Positions 14,643 through 24,596 of a stretch of DNA of 34,339 nucleotides are shown one piece after another. How positions within the stretch are numbered: position 1 is the stretch's first letter; each line of letters opens with the position of its first letter. Location of the stretch: positions 1 through 34,339 of the forward strand of contig CALUYX010000008.1 of assembly GCA_944325115.1 (NCBI GenBank). The letters are read 5' to 3'. This DNA comes from Candidatus Gastranaerophilales bacterium (GTDB taxonomy: Bacteria; Cyanobacteriota; Vampirovibrionia; Gastranaerophilales; Gastranaerophilaceae). The translations under genes and the position numbers were made by a program. The notes beneath the pieces were generated by a model. The model was not told the DNA's origin. It saw nothing but the letters and a program-made list of their open reading frames with translations, and did no database searches.

Positions 14643-14699
14643 ATGATTTAAATTACTCTACATATGTATATAGTATTCATATACTGTGGGGAGTTTAAT

Positions 14700-15569
14700 A
14701 TGGCAGGAAATTTAAAAAGTAAAGTTGATATAAAAGAACAGGGCGGCCTAAGAGTAGTTAAAGCCCCTAAAACTAAGCCATATAGTGACATTGACCTGAA
14801 CAACTGGAAAATGTATTCTCACATAAAAACAGGCACACTGTGGGAATTTGCCTCAAGAGAAAAGTCAAACGGACATAGTTATGATTACCATGGCAACTAT
14901 ATCCCACAAATTGCAACACAGCTTTTTGAGCGCTTTACAAAGAAAAACGATGTCGTGCTTGATTTGTTCTTCGGCTCAGGTACATCAGGCATTGAAGCTC
15001 TTAATATGGGCAGAAGATGTATAGGTGTTGAGCTTAAAGAAGATATGGTCAATTATGTTTCAAAGAAATTTTCAAAACGTGAATTAGTATCTAAAATGAA
15101 CATAATTTGCGCTGACAGTGCTTCAGAGGCTGCAAAAGAAAAAGTTGAAGCCCGTCTTGAGATTATGGGTAAAAAATCCGCTCAATTCCTTGTTTTGCAC
15201 CCGCCATATGATGATATTATAAAATTTTCAGACAGAAAAGAAGACCTTTCTAACTGTGCAACAACAGAAGAATTTTATGAGCTGTTTAAAAAAGTTGCAA
15301 AAAACGGTTATGATTTGCTTGAAAAAGGCAGATTTGCAGCGCTCATAATAGGTGATAAGTATGCAAACTCACGCCATATAAATCTAAGTTTTGAATGCCA
15401 AAGACGTATGGAAGAACTTGGTTTTATAACAAAAGCGGTAATTGTAAAAAATATCACGGGAAATGAAAGAGCAAAAGGAAAAACCGCCAACCTATGGCGC
15501 TACAGAGCGCTTGCGGGCGGTTTTTACATATTTGAACATGAATATATTATTCTGTTCCAAAAGCCTTAA
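14700..15569 (+). CDS. Orphan DNA methyltransferase (N4/N6 amino-methylase type)
   Basis: Putative SAM-dependent DNA amino-methyltransferase, 289 aa. Motif I is DLFFGSGTSGIEAL (88-101), with the SAM-ribose acidic residue E111 in GVEL. Motif IV is HPPY (167-170) in place of the usual (D/N/S)PPY. The N-terminal HGNYIPQIATQL resembles the 'F.P.I...LI' segment before motif I in such enzymes. The order I then IV fits the alpha/gamma rather than the beta class. GGGGAG seven bases before the ATG at 14700 decides the start over an ATG at 14664. No cognate endonuclease is adjacent. An RNA substrate cannot be excluded. Confidence 0.8.
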   Translation: MAGNLKSKVDIKEQGGLRVVKAPKTKPYSDIDLNNWKMYSHIKTGTLWEFASREKSNGHSYDYHGNYIPQIATQLFERFTKKNDVVLDLFFGSGTSGIEALNMGRRCIGVELKEDMVNYVSKKFSKRELVSKMNIICADSASEAAKEKVEARLEIMGKKSAQFLVLHPPYDDIIKFSDRKEDLSNCATTEEFYELFKKVAKNGYDLLEKGRFAALIIGDKYANSRHINLSFECQRRMEELGFITKAVIVKNITGNERAKGKTANLWRYRALAGGFYIFEHEYIILFQKP

Positions 15570-17696
15570 TTATATCCCACCCAATTGTGCCAACGCTCTT
15601 TCTTCGGCTCTTTGTGCCTTAAGCAGTGCATCGTTTACTTTTGGGTCAAGAGTTTGGGTTTGCGAATCTTGAGTTTTGCCTATTGTGCACTCAGAAGATG
15701 GAATGTATGTTCTTTTTGGTTCAAGCGGGTCTTGTTCTTGGGTTGTTTGTTCGGCTGCTTTTTCTTCATCTTTTTTGCCCAGACCGAATAAGTCAGCTTT
15801 GCTTTTTGACTCATCATTTATGGTGTTAAGACCGCTCTTTTGACCTTCAATGGGGTTGGCTTGAGGCGCTTGAGGTGTATTTGGGTTTTGTGTTGTAACA
15901 TTATTTTGCTGCTTGTCGGGTTTTATAATGTATTTTGAGTTTAAAAGCTCCTCATTTGCCTTCTTAATAAGGTCATTAACTTTTACTTCGCCGTTTAGAA
16001 CTTTCATAAACAATTGAGGATTATTCAAGAGTGCATTTAAAAGTTCGGGATTTGCTTGTAGTTGTTGCATAAGCTCGGGGTTGTTAAGAAGTTTTTGGCT
16101 CAATTCTTCTTCGCTTATGTTGAAATTTGGATTATTTGGATTATTTTCTACGTTTTTATCTTTATTTTTATCCTTATCTTCATCTAATATTGAGTTAGAC
16201 GGTCTGCCAAAAATAAGGTGAGAAATTTTTGTTATACCTTTTGCAATAAGCGGACCTACAACAAACATGCCTATGCCGAATCTTAAGACTGTACCAATGC
16301 CGGGACCTTTGATTTTGTTTATTATGTTTCTGGCTTTGTTAAATACCGTAGTACTTAATGATTTACTGTTTTTATCAACATAAGGTTTAATTGTCTCGGC
16401 ATTAAGACCTGTTGAGAATAATTTTCCAATAGCCTTAAGGGGTTTGTGATACCATTTTGAATCGCCTTTTAAGAAGTTTTTAATTTCTTTGGCTCTTTGC
16501 TTGTATTCAATTCTTGAAATTGTACCTTTAAGTACGTCGTCATTTAAGCTTTTTATTTTATCACGGTATTTTGCAACATTTTTAACTTGTTCTTGAGCAT
16601 TTTTAGCGCCGCCAATACCTATATATTTTAGACCGCCTACCATATGGGAAGACTTAACCTGCCATGGGATTGACAGGAAGTAACCAAAGTCGTTTGCAAT
16701 GTTTTCCGTAAATGTGGAGAGTTTTTCTCCTTTTGGCGCATCTATGGATTTTTTTATTGCCTTTGCAAAAAGGGAAGCCTGAATTACAATCATCAGCTTT
16801 CCGCCTGCGCCGCCGTTTGTAAGACCTTCAAGGGTCTTAAGTACTTGTTTTGGCGCTTTTTTGCCAAGGTTTGTTGCCTGTTTTGCAAGTGCAGTATCAT
16901 CAAAAACGGCATTTAGCTTATTTGCCATCTCTTTAAATGAACCTTTTCTTTTTAAGAAAGGAATATTTGGTATTTTGAAATTTATTTTTGTGAGCGGAAT
17001 TTTACCGTCTATAATGTTGTTGACGGTAATTTTTGCATCGCTTGCACTCATTCTATTGATAAGTTTTTTAATCTGCGGCATGTTGTCTTCGCAGTTTTCA
17101 AATAAATTTTTGATGTATCCTAATGCTTTTTCGCCTTCTGCTGCGCTAAATTTTAAATTAGGTTCTAAGCCGTTTGCAAGTTTTGCTATGTCATCGCCAT
17201 GACCGTTTTTGAGGTGAGATTCAAGCAGTGAACCTACATCTGACATTACAAAACCTGTTATGCCTCTTGCTTGGCTTGCAGCCATTGAGTTTTGAGCTCT
17301 TGTTGGTGTTTTTAAGCTTCTTAATATTTTTGATTTATCAAATAAGCCATTGATTTTATTTTTTAATCCGCCTGAGCCACTTTTAGCGGTTTTTCTGCCT
17401 AATTTATCAAATGTTTTTCCGACTTTGCCAAGCCAGCTGTTTTCCCAATCGGCATTTAATTTGTTGTTAAGGAATTGACATCCTTGAGCAAGACCAAGCC
17501 AGATTGCCCCTGTTAAACCAAGTGTCAGGGGGTCGGTTTCGGAATTTTTTGCCGTTTTTGCAATGGTTGTATTTTCCATTACATTTTTGGCATCAAAATT
17601 TTGTATGTTCTGAGGCAGTTTATCGTTGACGTTTTTTGGAACAACGTCTTTTACTGCTCCGTAATTAAGCTGATTTTGATAGTTATTTGTAATCAT
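15570..17696 (-). CDS. Large hypothetical membrane protein with STI1-like NPEL repeat, 708 aa
   Basis: Unrecognised as a whole. The N-terminus is Asn/Gln-rich (MITNNYQNQLNYGAVKD), followed by a hydrophobic stretch (LTLGLTGAIWLGLAQG, about 56-72) and a long basic helical region. A second hydrophobic region lies near 305-320, and a clear membrane segment (TVLRFGIGMFVVGPLIAKGI) near 465-485. After an Asp/Lys/Asn linker, residues about 530-566 read LLNNPELMQQLQANPELLNA then LLNNPQLFMKVLNG, the NPxL repeat of STI1/ubiquilin-type domains. The tail is Gln/Pro/Thr-rich and disordered. ATG 17696 is preferred over TTG 17702. It converges with the methylase gene with no gap. Confidence 0.8.
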   Translation of the reverse strand: MITNNYQNQLNYGAVKDVVPKNVNDKLPQNIQNFDAKNVMENTTIAKTAKNSETDPLTLGLTGAIWLGLAQGCQFLNNKLNADWENSWLGKVGKTFDKLGRKTAKSGSGGLKNKINGLFDKSKILRSLKTPTRAQNSMAASQARGITGFVMSDVGSLLESHLKNGHGDDIAKLANGLEPNLKFSAAEGEKALGYIKNLFENCEDNMPQIKKLINRMSASDAKITVNNIIDGKIPLTKINFKIPNIPFLKRKGSFKEMANKLNAVFDDTALAKQATNLGKKAPKQVLKTLEGLTNGGAGGKLMIVIQASLFAKAIKKSIDAPKGEKLSTFTENIANDFGYFLSIPWQVKSSHMVGGLKYIGIGGAKNAQEQVKNVAKYRDKIKSLNDDVLKGTISRIEYKQRAKEIKNFLKGDSKWYHKPLKAIGKLFSTGLNAETIKPYVDKNSKSLSTTVFNKARNIINKIKGPGIGTVLRFGIGMFVVGPLIAKGITKISHLIFGRPSNSILDEDKDKNKDKNVENNPNNPNFNISEEELSQKLLNNPELMQQLQANPELLNALLNNPQLFMKVLNGEVKVNDLIKKANEELLNSKYIIKPDKQQNNVTTQNPNTPQAPQANPIEGQKSGLNTINDESKSKADLFGLGKKDEEKAAEQTTQEQDPLEPKRTYIPSSECTIGKTQDSQTQTLDPKVNDALLKAQRAEERALAQLGGI

Positions 17697-17835
17697 TCCC
17701 AAACCTGTAACTTGTATATATAAAATAAAAACACGTTAAGCAAAAAAGTTGCCATGACAACAAAATAATACAAAAGGTAATGTGAGGAAAATATTATATG
17801 TTATAATTGTAAAAAATCTGACGGAGTTTAAAATT

Positions 17836-18621
17836 TTGCATATTGCGGTTTGTATAAAACAAGTTCCTGATACTAATAATGTCAAGTGGAGTAAGGAAAA
17901 TAACCTTTTAAGGGAAGGACTTATTTCCATTTTAAACCCTTGTGATGATTGGGCAATTCAGACTGCATTATCTATAAAAAAGAAATTTAAAAATGTTAAA
18001 ATAAGTGCAGTTACAATGGGACCAAAACAGGCAAAAGAAGTGCTTGAATATGCTCTTGCACGCGGATGTGATGAAGCAATTTTGCTTTGTGACAAGGCTT
18101 TTAGCGGTTCTGATACATTATCAACGGGCAGAATTTTATCTCAAGCTATTAAAAAATTTATTCCCGAATGCGATTTGATAATATGCGGACAATACGCGAT
18201 TGATGGAGATACGGCGCAAAGTGGTCCTACGATAGCCGGATTTTTGGATATTCCCGTTGTAACAAGGGTTTATGAACTAATAAATGCCGATACAAAAATG
18301 TCTATCGCAAAGCAGGAGCTTGATGAGGGCGTAAATTTAATAGAAGTTGAAAACCCTTGTGTTATATGTGTCTTAGAACATAAAGAGCAAATTGAACCCT
18401 TGCGTGTTGCAGACTATGTAAGGGAGCAAAATATTAAAATAAAAGAACTCTCCTTTGATGACTTAGGTTTAAATCGTGATGAAGTAGGGGTTTTGGGCTC
18501 TCCGACATTTGTATCAAAAGCTTTTAAAAAAGAATACAACAGGTCGCCCGAGCTTGTAGAAGACAACATTTGCGGCTTTTTATCCGCTCTTTTAAGGGAG
18601 GGTACAAAAAATGGAAAGTAG
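17836..18621 (+). CDS. etfB: Electron transfer flavoprotein beta subunit
   Basis: Beta subunit of the heterodimeric ETF that carries electrons between flavin dehydrogenases and other acceptors. In anaerobes it often takes part in flavin-based bifurcation. The 261-residue product begins HIAVCIKQVPDT, the family's N-terminal signature. It continues with NPCDDWAIQTAL, ALARGCDEAILL and CGQYAIDGDTAQSGPTIAG, the nucleotide-binding region. The true start is TTG at 17836 with GGAG nine bases before it; an ATG 54 bases upstream would add a non-homologous extension. It overlaps etfA by 11 bases. No acyl-CoA dehydrogenase is adjacent, so the electron donor is encoded elsewhere. Confidence 0.94.
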   Translation: MHIAVCIKQVPDTNNVKWSKENNLLREGLISILNPCDDWAIQTALSIKKKFKNVKISAVTMGPKQAKEVLEYALARGCDEAILLCDKAFSGSDTLSTGRILSQAIKKFIPECDLIICGQYAIDGDTAQSGPTIAGFLDIPVVTRVYELINADTKMSIAKQELDEGVNLIEVENPCVICVLEHKEQIEPLRVADYVREQNIKIKELSFDDLGLNRDEVGVLGSPTFVSKAFKKEYNRSPELVEDNICGFLSALLREGTKNGK

Positions 18622-19621
18622 AAAAATATTTGTCGTATGCGAATATAAAAAAGGGCAAAATACCTACAAAAATGTTTCTCTTGAGCTGTTAGGAGCTGCA
18701 AACAGGCTCAGAATGCAGGCAAAAGAAGAATTCAACCTTGAATATGAAGTTGTAGCTATTGTTATAGACTCCGGTATTGATGCAGATTTTTGTACATTGT
18801 CAAAATACGGAGCGCAAAAGATAATATACATGAAAAATCCTCATTTTAAGGATTATAACTGTGTTTACTATTCAAAAGCCATTATTGAAGCCGTAAAAAT
18901 AAAAAATCCTCAGATTGTTCTTTTTGGCGCAACAAATATGGGAAGAGAGCTTGCTCCATATGTGACTTCACGCCTTAAAACAGGACTTACTGCGGATTGT
19001 ACGGAGTTGTCATTGAGCGAGCATAAGGGTGAGGTAAAACTTGCAGCAACGCGCCCTACTTTTGGCGGTGTTTTAATGGCGACAATTTTGAGCAAAAAAA
19101 ATCCCCAATGTGCAACCGTAAGAGAGGGTGTGTTTGAAAAAGAAATTTTTAATTGCGGTAATCCAAACGTAGAGAATATAAATTTTTACGATTCATTTTT
19201 TAACCTGAAAGCCCCAAAAATATTGCAATTTTCACCAAGTGCAAAAAAAGAAAACAATCTTTCTTCGGCTAAAGTTATTCTCTGCGGCGGAAAAGGGCTA
19301 AAAACAAAAGAGAATTTTGAAAAATTAAAAAAACTTTCAGAACTCACCGGCTGCTGTTGGGCAGCAACGCGTGCTGCGGTTGATTCTGACCTTGCACCAA
19401 GGGAAGTTCAAATAGGGCAAACAGGAAGAACCGTAAGCCCTGATTTATACATTGCATTTGGAGTTTCAGGTGCAATACATCATATTTTGGGCATGAGTTC
19501 ATCAAAAACGGTAGTTGCAATAAACATTGACCCTAATGCGCCAATCTTTAAAAACTGCGACTACAAAATTATTCAAGATGCAACAATGGTTCTGGATGAA
19601 CTTTTGAGAGAATTCTCCTAG
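18611..19621 (+). CDS. etfA: Electron transfer flavoprotein alpha subunit (FAD-binding)
   Basis: Alpha subunit of ETF, 336 aa. The N-terminal domain has [27 protein letters not shown]. The C-terminal FAD domain has the diagnostic blocks [53 protein letters not shown] and [17 protein letters not shown]. It is translated by coupling from etfB (11-base overlap). Its stop codon TAG shares the palindrome CTAG with the stop of the convergent DnaJ-like gene (four-base overlap). No terminator lies between them, so the transcripts may overlap. Whether this pair bifurcates cannot be judged from sequence alone. Confidence 0.95.
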   Translation: MESRKIFVVCEYKKGQNTYKNVSLELLGAANRLRMQAKEEFNLEYEVVAIVIDSGIDADFCTLSKYGAQKIIYMKNPHFKDYNCVYYSKAIIEAVKIKNPQIVLFGATNMGRELAPYVTSRLKTGLTADCTELSLSEHKGEVKLAATRPTFGGVLMATILSKKNPQCATVREGVFEKEIFNCGNPNVENINFYDSFFNLKAPKILQFSPSAKKENNLSSAKVILCGGKGLKTKENFEKLKKLSELTGCCWAATRAAVDSDLAPREVQIGQTGRTVSPDLYIAFGVSGAIHHILGMSSSKTVVAINIDPNAPIFKNCDYKIIQDATMVLDELLREFS

Positions 19622-20667
19622 CTGCCCATTTCAGAAAGTTTTTCATACAATTCAAGCATTTGAGGGGTTATTTCTTTTGGCAGAGTGATTTTAACTCTGA
19701 CATTTAAGTTGCCCTTGCCGCCGTCTTTTTTAGGCAGTCCCAACTCTTTGAGCCTCAAGACTTTTGAGCTTGTTGTATTTTTTGGAATTGTAATATTTAT
19801 TTTGCCATCAGGTGTTGTAATTTCTTTTTTTGTACCTAAAACTGCTTCTGAGGGCAGAATTTCTACCTCTTTTTCCAAATCTTCGCCTAAGATTTTATAA
19901 TTAGGGTCTTTTATTTTGACAACAAGATACAAATCGCCCTTGTTGCCGTATCCGTCTGATTTACCTTCGCCCTTAAGGCGAATTTTTTGACCTTCTTTTA
20001 CAAATTTTGGAACTTTAACGGATAGATTTTTTGTAATTTTTTCAAGTCCCGTGCCCGAACAGTGGCTGCAGAACCCTCCTTTTGACTGTCCGCCGCAGTA
20101 TCTGCAAGGTTCAAAGTCAACAATGGAGACATTTTTTGTGGGTGCTTTTATTAAATCACTTACATTTAAAATTAAATCTTTGGTTATATCAAGATTCTTA
20201 GGTTTTGCACTTTGAGGTTTTGCGCCTCTTGAATAAAATTGAGAAAAATCCTGACTTGCGCCTTGAGCTCCGCCATTAAAGTTAAATTCTCTAAAGCCTG
20301 AGTGAGCTTGTTGTCCGCTCATTAAGTCGCCAAAAATTGCACTGAAAAAGTCGGAGAATCCTCCTTGAGAAAATCCTGCGCCGCCTTGAGAGAAATTAGA
20401 AAAGTTAAACCCTTCAAACCCCGGCGGAGGTGTAAAATCTGCACCTTGTTGCCAGTTTGAGCCCAATTGGTCGTATCTTGCACGTTTATCGGGGTCGCCA
20501 AGAACTTCATATGCTTCATTTATGTCCTTAAACTTCTCTGCTGCCCCTTTTTCTTTGTTTACATCGGGGTGATATTTTCGCGCAAGTTTTCTGTAGGCAG
20601 ATTTAATATTTGCCTGAGTTTCATCTCGCTTTACGCCTAAAATTTCATAATAATCTTTGTATTTCAT
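19618..20667 (-). CDS. DnaJ-like co-chaperone with a reduced zinc finger
   Basis: Hsp70 co-chaperone, 349 aa. J-domain at residues 1-70 with HPD at 33-35, then a Gly/Phe-rich segment (about 75-150) with [13 protein letters not shown]. Next comes a shortened cysteine region with only two pairs, C188-x2-C191 and C200-x2-C203, where canonical DnaJ has four CxxCxGxG motifs. The DnaJ C-terminal substrate-binding beta domains follow ([50 protein letters not shown]). It is intermediate between DnaJ and CbpA and could hold at most one zinc. No DnaK or GrpE gene is adjacent. The start is at the J-domain [11 protein letters not shown]. Confidence 0.92.
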   Translation of the reverse strand: MKYKDYYEILGVKRDETQANIKSAYRKLARKYHPDVNKEKGAAEKFKDINEAYEVLGDPDKRARYDQLGSNWQQGADFTPPPGFEGFNFSNFSQGGAGFSQGGFSDFFSAIFGDLMSGQQAHSGFREFNFNGGAQGASQDFSQFYSRGAKPQSAKPKNLDITKDLILNVSDLIKAPTKNVSIVDFEPCRYCGGQSKGGFCSHCSGTGLEKITKNLSVKVPKFVKEGQKIRLKGEGKSDGYGNKGDLYLVVKIKDPNYKILGEDLEKEVEILPSEAVLGTKKEITTPDGKINITIPKNTTSSKVLRLKELGLPKKDGGKGNLNVRVKITLPKEITPQMLELYEKLSEMGS

Positions 20668-20718
20668 ATTATTATATTAATATTTAATTTTAAAAAGTCT
20701 TTAGAAATTAATTTTAAT

Positions 20719-21552
20719 TTAATATTTTTTGATTCTTTTTCCCTCGACCTCATGGATATTTTCTATGGCAATAAATGCTTCAGGGTCAATTGAACTTACT
20801 ATGTCTTTTAATTTGGTAAGCTCCATTCTTGGTACAACGCAATAGAGCATTTTTTTCTTTTGATGAGAGTATCCGCCCTGAGCGTCAATGTAGGTAACGC
20901 TTTTATCCAGTTGAGATATAATATTGCTGCCGATTTCAAGGTTTTTATCGGATACAACAAATATTGATTTTGCTTCGTTTAAGCCTTGCAGTACCACGTC
21001 AATCACCCGTGATGCGCTTAAATATGTAAGGGTTGAATACATTGCCTTATCCCAGCCGTAAACAAAGCCTGCACAGGTGTATATAAAGACATTTAAAAAC
21101 ATTATTATTCCGCCAACGGATACGGGAAATTTTTTGGTTAACGTTATGGCAAGGATTTCCGTACCGTCTAATGAGCCGCTGTTTTTAAGTACAAGACCCA
21201 CTCCTGCGCCTAAAATCATACCGCCAAAAACAGCGACTAAAAGCCCGTCATGTGTTACTATGCCGATTTTTCCTCCGACAAGTCCCACAAAAATTGAGAA
21301 CATACTCACGGCATAGAAAGTCTGCAGGATGAACATTTTCCCGTATAGTTGAAATGCAAGCAGAATAAAAGGGATATTTAATACAAAAAGCAATATTCCA
21401 AGGTTTATCTTGGTAAGGTAGCTTATCATCATTGAAATGCCGACAATTCCGCCGTCTATTATTTGGTTTGGAACTAAAAATCCCTCAATTGCAAATGCTG
21501 CAAGAAACGCTCCAAGGGTGATAAAAAATATTCTTATCATAAATTTCTTCAT
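20719..21552 (-). CDS. YitT-family membrane protein (DUF2179 C-terminal domain)
   Basis: Inner-membrane protein of the YitT/DUF161 family with about six membrane helices in residues 1-180. Recognisable segments are FITLGAFLAAFAIEGFLVPNQ, IDGGIVGISMM and LVLKNSGSLDGTEILA. A soluble C-terminal DUF2179 domain (SIFVVSDKN...VTYIDAQGGYSHQKKKMLYCVV) ends the protein, as in Bacillus YitT proteins. Substrate and role of the family are not established. Its start codon lies only 24 bases from the start of the divergent binding-protein gene, so the two promoters must overlap coding sequence or each other. Confidence 0.9.
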   Translation of the reverse strand: MKKFMIRIFFITLGAFLAAFAIEGFLVPNQIIDGGIVGISMMISYLTKINLGILLFVLNIPFILLAFQLYGKMFILQTFYAVSMFSIFVGLVGGKIGIVTHDGLLVAVFGGMILGAGVGLVLKNSGSLDGTEILAITLTKKFPVSVGGIIMFLNVFIYTCAGFVYGWDKAMYSTLTYLSASRVIDVVLQGLNEAKSIFVVSDKNLEIGSNIISQLDKSVTYIDAQGGYSHQKKKMLYCVVPRMELTKLKDIVSSIDPEAFIAIENIHEVEGKRIKKY

Positions 21553-21576
21553 AAAATTTATGATACAATATGTTTA

Positions 21577-22371
21577 ATGAAAAATCTATTTTTAATTTTT
21601 ACATTGTGTTTATTTTCTTTGTTTATCTTTTGCGGCTGCACTCAGGATAATAGCAGTCAAAATGCGCTTTCGCATGCAAAATTGATGAACAAAATAACAG
21701 TAGGTATTAAAGCCGACTCTAAGCCTTTTGGCTTTATTGACAAAAACGGTACCCCCTCAGGGTTTGACGTTGATGTTGCAAGGCAAATTGCAAAGTACAT
21801 TCTCGGGGATGAAAACGCCGTTGAATTTGTTTATGTTACACCAAACAGTAGAATTTCAGACCTGAACTCTAAAAAAGTTGATATGGTAATTGCTGCGACG
21901 AGTATTACTCCGGCGCGCGCAAATGTTGTAAGTTTTTCAGTGCCGTATTATCAGGCAGGACAAGCCATTATGGTTAAAAATAACTCAAAAATATCTGCTC
22001 TAAGTGATTTAAACGGTGCAAACGTAGGTTTTGTTTTGGGTACAACAGGTGAAAAAACAATAAGAAGCCTTGCTCCTGCAGCCTCTTTAAGAGCGGCAAA
22101 AACATATCCCGAGATATTTAATTTGCTTAAAAACGGCGAAATCGAGGCAATTTTGGCAGATGACAGTATGCTCTACGGTTTAGCCTCAGATAATAAGGGT
22201 TATAAGATTTTGCCCAAAAGGTACACGGTAGAGTATTATGCGGTTGCGCTGAGAAGTTCAAAGGAAAGCGAAGAACTAAGAGAGGCTGTTAATTCTGCAA
22301 TAAGTATAATGCAGCAAAGAGGCGTCTTAAATAAAATTAAAGCTACTTGGATACCACCCTTACATTCTTGA
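21577..22371 (+). CDS. Amino-acid ABC transporter substrate-binding lipoprotein (SBP family 3)
   Basis: Extracytoplasmic solute-binding protein for polar amino acids, 264 aa. The signal peptide has a lipobox-like FCGC with the lipid-attachment cysteine at C21. The family 3 opening block follows: ITVGIKADSKPFGFIDKNGT, PSGFDVDVARQIAKYIL and VDMVIAATSITPARANVVSFS. Later blocks are GANVGFVLGTTGEKTI and AILADDSMLYGL. No permease or ATPase gene is adjacent, so it is an orphan binding protein in this window. TACAAT at 21564-21569, seven bases before the ATG, suggests a near-leaderless transcript. Confidence 0.93.
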   Translation: MKNLFLIFTLCLFSLFIFCGCTQDNSSQNALSHAKLMNKITVGIKADSKPFGFIDKNGTPSGFDVDVARQIAKYILGDENAVEFVYVTPNSRISDLNSKKVDMVIAATSITPARANVVSFSVPYYQAGQAIMVKNNSKISALSDLNGANVGFVLGTTGEKTIRSLAPAASLRAAKTYPEIFNLLKNGEIEAILADDSMLYGLASDNKGYKILPKRYTVEYYAVALRSSKESEELREAVNSAISIMQQRGVLNKIKATWIPPLHS

Positions 22372-22388
22372 TATAAATATGATATAAT
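22360..22388 (+). promoter_or_regulatory. Candidate promoter of the pyrophosphatase gene
   Basis: TTACAT (22360-22365), 17-base spacer, perfect TATAAT (22383-22388). It overlaps the end of the binding-protein gene. Start would be near 22395, about 32 bases before the ATG with GGAAG as ribosome binding site. Confidence 0.55.
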
Positions 22389-22426
22389 TTACCCGTTCGG
22401 ATAGAAAAAAGATAGGAAGATTGAAG

Positions 22427-24544
22427 ATGGAAAAACTTTCTTTCAAGAGCTGCCTTTATAAAACGCTCTTCTGGGTTGTTTTTGTGGCGGCTTTTTATGT
22501 GTGTTTCTTTAAGTTGTTTTTTGTCGATGTTCAAAGTGCATCATCGCTTTGGGTAGGTGCTATTGCAGGCGCTCTGGCATTACTATTTGCAATGCTTAAA
22601 ATATACAATATTGCAGGCGAAAATTCAGGCGATGACAACATGAAAAAAATCGCAGGGCACATATTTAAAGGTGCTATGGCGTTTTTAAAAAGAGAGTATA
22701 AAATACTTTTTTGGTTTGTACTTTTGGTTTTCGGTTTGTTGTTCCATTATATAGATTTAGAAACTGCCGTCTGCTTTGTTTGCGGTGCAACATGCTCTGC
22801 TATAGCAGGTTTTATAGGTATGTTTGTATCAACAAAAGCCAATTCAAGAACAACGGAGGCTGCTAAAAGTTCACTGAATAAAGCTTTTAAAATAGCATTT
22901 TCAGGCGGTGCGGTTATGGGTCTTACCGTTGTGGGGCTTGGATTATTCGGGCTTACGATTTTATATTTAATATATAAAGACCCCGCTATAATTAACGGTT
23001 TTGGACTTGGTGCAAGCTCGATTGCACTTTTTGCCCGTGTTGGCGGCGGTATTTATACAAAAGCTGCTGATGTTGGCGCTGACCTTGTAGGTAAAGTTGA
23101 AGCGGGTATTCCTGAAGATGACCACAGAAACCCTGCAGTAATTGCGGATAACGTGGGCGATAATGTAGGTGACGTTGCAGGCATGGGGGCAGATTTGTTT
23201 GAATCATACGTAGGTTCGACAATTGCCGCTATTACTCTTGGTGCAATTTGCCTGAATCTTCAAGGAGCATTTTTGCCTGTGTTGATTGCAGCAGCGGGAA
23301 TTTTCTCTTCTATTTTTGCAATTAACTTTGTAAGAACAAGAGAAAACTCAGACCCCATGGCAGCTCTTCAAAGAGGAACTGTTGTTGCTATGGCGCTTTT
23401 AATTGCAGCATCATACTTTATAGTTAAATATTTTGTTCCTGATTTTACGGGAATTTTCTGGTCAATCTTAACAGGTATAATAACAGGTTCGTTAATCGGC
23501 TTTTTAACAGAATATTATACATCTTATGATTACAATCCGACAAAATCTATCGCAGAGGCTACAAAGACAGGTCCTGCAACAACAATCATAGCCGGTCTTG
23601 GCGTTGGTATGATATCTACATTTTTGCCTTTGATACTTATATGTGCGGCAATTATTGCTTCATTTATACTTGCAGGCGGTTTAAACTCTTATACTTTAGG
23701 TATTTATGGTGTTTCAATGGCTGCTGTAGGTATGCTCTCTGTAGTAGGTATGATTGTAGCGGTTGATGCTTACGGACCTATTTCAGATAACGCAGGCGGT
23801 ATTGCTCAGATGGCAAATCTTGAGGGCGAAGTTCGCGAGAGAACAGATAAACTTGACTCTGTAGGAAATACAACCGCAGCAATAGGTAAAGGTTTTGCAA
23901 TAGGCTCTGCTGCTTTAACTGCTATTGCGCTTTTAAGTGCGTTTGCAACGGTTGTGGAGCTTGATAAAGTTGATATCCTAAATCCTTTTGTAAACTCGGG
24001 ACTGCTCTTTGGTGCGGTGCTTCCTTTCTTATTCTGTGCTCTTACAATGGGTGCTGTTGGTCGTGCTGCTCAGAAAATGGTAGATGAAGTAAGACGCCAA
24101 TTCAGAGAAATAAAGGGCATTATGGAAGGTAAATGTGAGCCTCAATACGCTAAATGCGTTGATATATCAGCAAGAAGCGCAATATATGAAATGTTTTTAC
24201 CGGGGCTTATTGCAATAGCTGCTCCTCTTGTTGTGGGTCTTGGTGTTGCGGCATTTACCGATAAAGCATCAGGTGCTCAGGCATTAGCCGGTATGCTTAT
24301 GGGCGCTATAGCATCAGGTGTTTGTCTTGCTATTATGATGGCAAATTCAGGCGGTGCTTGGGATAATGCTAAAAAGTACATTGAAAGCGGACACCTTGGC
24401 GGCAAAGGTTCAAACGAACATGCTGCAGCGGTAGTAGGTGATACTGTTGGTGACCCCTTTAAAGACACCTCAGGTCCTTCGCTTAATATTTTAATTAAAC
24501 TAATGTCTATAGTTGCCCTAGTCTGTGCGACATTGTTTATTTAG
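22427..24544 (+). CDS. hppA: Membrane-bound ion-translocating pyrophosphatase, K+-dependent type
   Basis: Integral membrane pump, 705 aa and about 16 helices. It couples hydrolysis of pyrophosphate to export of H+ or Na+, recovering energy from biosynthetic PPi. The catalytic loop [22 protein letters not shown] and the [22 protein letters not shown] motif (about 205-265) bind PPi-Mg. [17 protein letters not shown] (about 446-462) and the C-terminal [12 protein letters not shown] plus [16 protein letters not shown] complete the active site. In the [10 protein letters not shown] motif (about 481-490) the residue after the second Thr is Ala, which in this family marks K+-dependent enzymes (Lys in K+-independent ones). 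H+ versus Na+ is not settled. The start ATG at 22427 has GGAAG upstream; the TTG at 22421 is less likely. Confidence 0.95.
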   Translation: MEKLSFKSCLYKTLFWVVFVAAFYVCFFKLFFVDVQSASSLWVGAIAGALALLFAMLKIYNIAGENSGDDNMKKIAGHIFKGAMAFLKREYKILFWFVLLVFGLLFHYIDLETAVCFVCGATCSAIAGFIGMFVSTKANSRTTEAAKSSLNKAFKIAFSGGAVMGLTVVGLGLFGLTILYLIYKDPAIINGFGLGASSIALFARVGGGIYTKAADVGADLVGKVEAGIPEDDHRNPAVIADNVGDNVGDVAGMGADLFESYVGSTIAAITLGAICLNLQGAFLPVLIAAAGIFSSIFAINFVRTRENSDPMAALQRGTVVAMALLIAASYFIVKYFVPDFTGIFWSILTGIITGSLIGFLTEYYTSYDYNPTKSIAEATKTGPATTIIAGLGVGMISTFLPLILICAAIIASFILAGGLNSYTLGIYGVSMAAVGMLSVVGMIVAVDAYGPISDNAGGIAQMANLEGEVRERTDKLDSVGNTTAAIGKGFAIGSAALTAIALLSAFATVVELDKVDILNPFVNSGLLFGAVLPFLFCALTMGAVGRAAQKMVDEVRRQFREIKGIMEGKCEPQYAKCVDISARSAIYEMFLPGLIAIAAPLVVGLGVAAFTDKASGAQALAGMLMGAIASGVCLAIMMANSGGAWDNAKKYIESGHLGGKGSNEHAAAVVGDTVGDPFKDTSGPSLNILIKLMSIVALVCATLFI

Positions 24545-24596
24545 CAAAATAAAGTTATAATCCAAACACGCTTCGATTTCTAAGGAGCGTGTTTGG
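24533..24596 (+). promoter_or_regulatory. Promoter and 5'-leader hairpin of the yjbQ-like operon
   Basis: TTGTTT (24533-24538), 17-base spacer, TATAAT (24556-24561). The expected start falls at about 24567-24569, inside an 11-bp stem CCAAACACGCT (24562-24572) with AGCGTGTTTGG (24586-24596). The hairpin could protect the mRNA 5' end if transcription starts at its base, or act as a weak terminator of the preceding gene. The ribosome binding site GGAAAG follows at about 24608. Confidence 0.5.
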
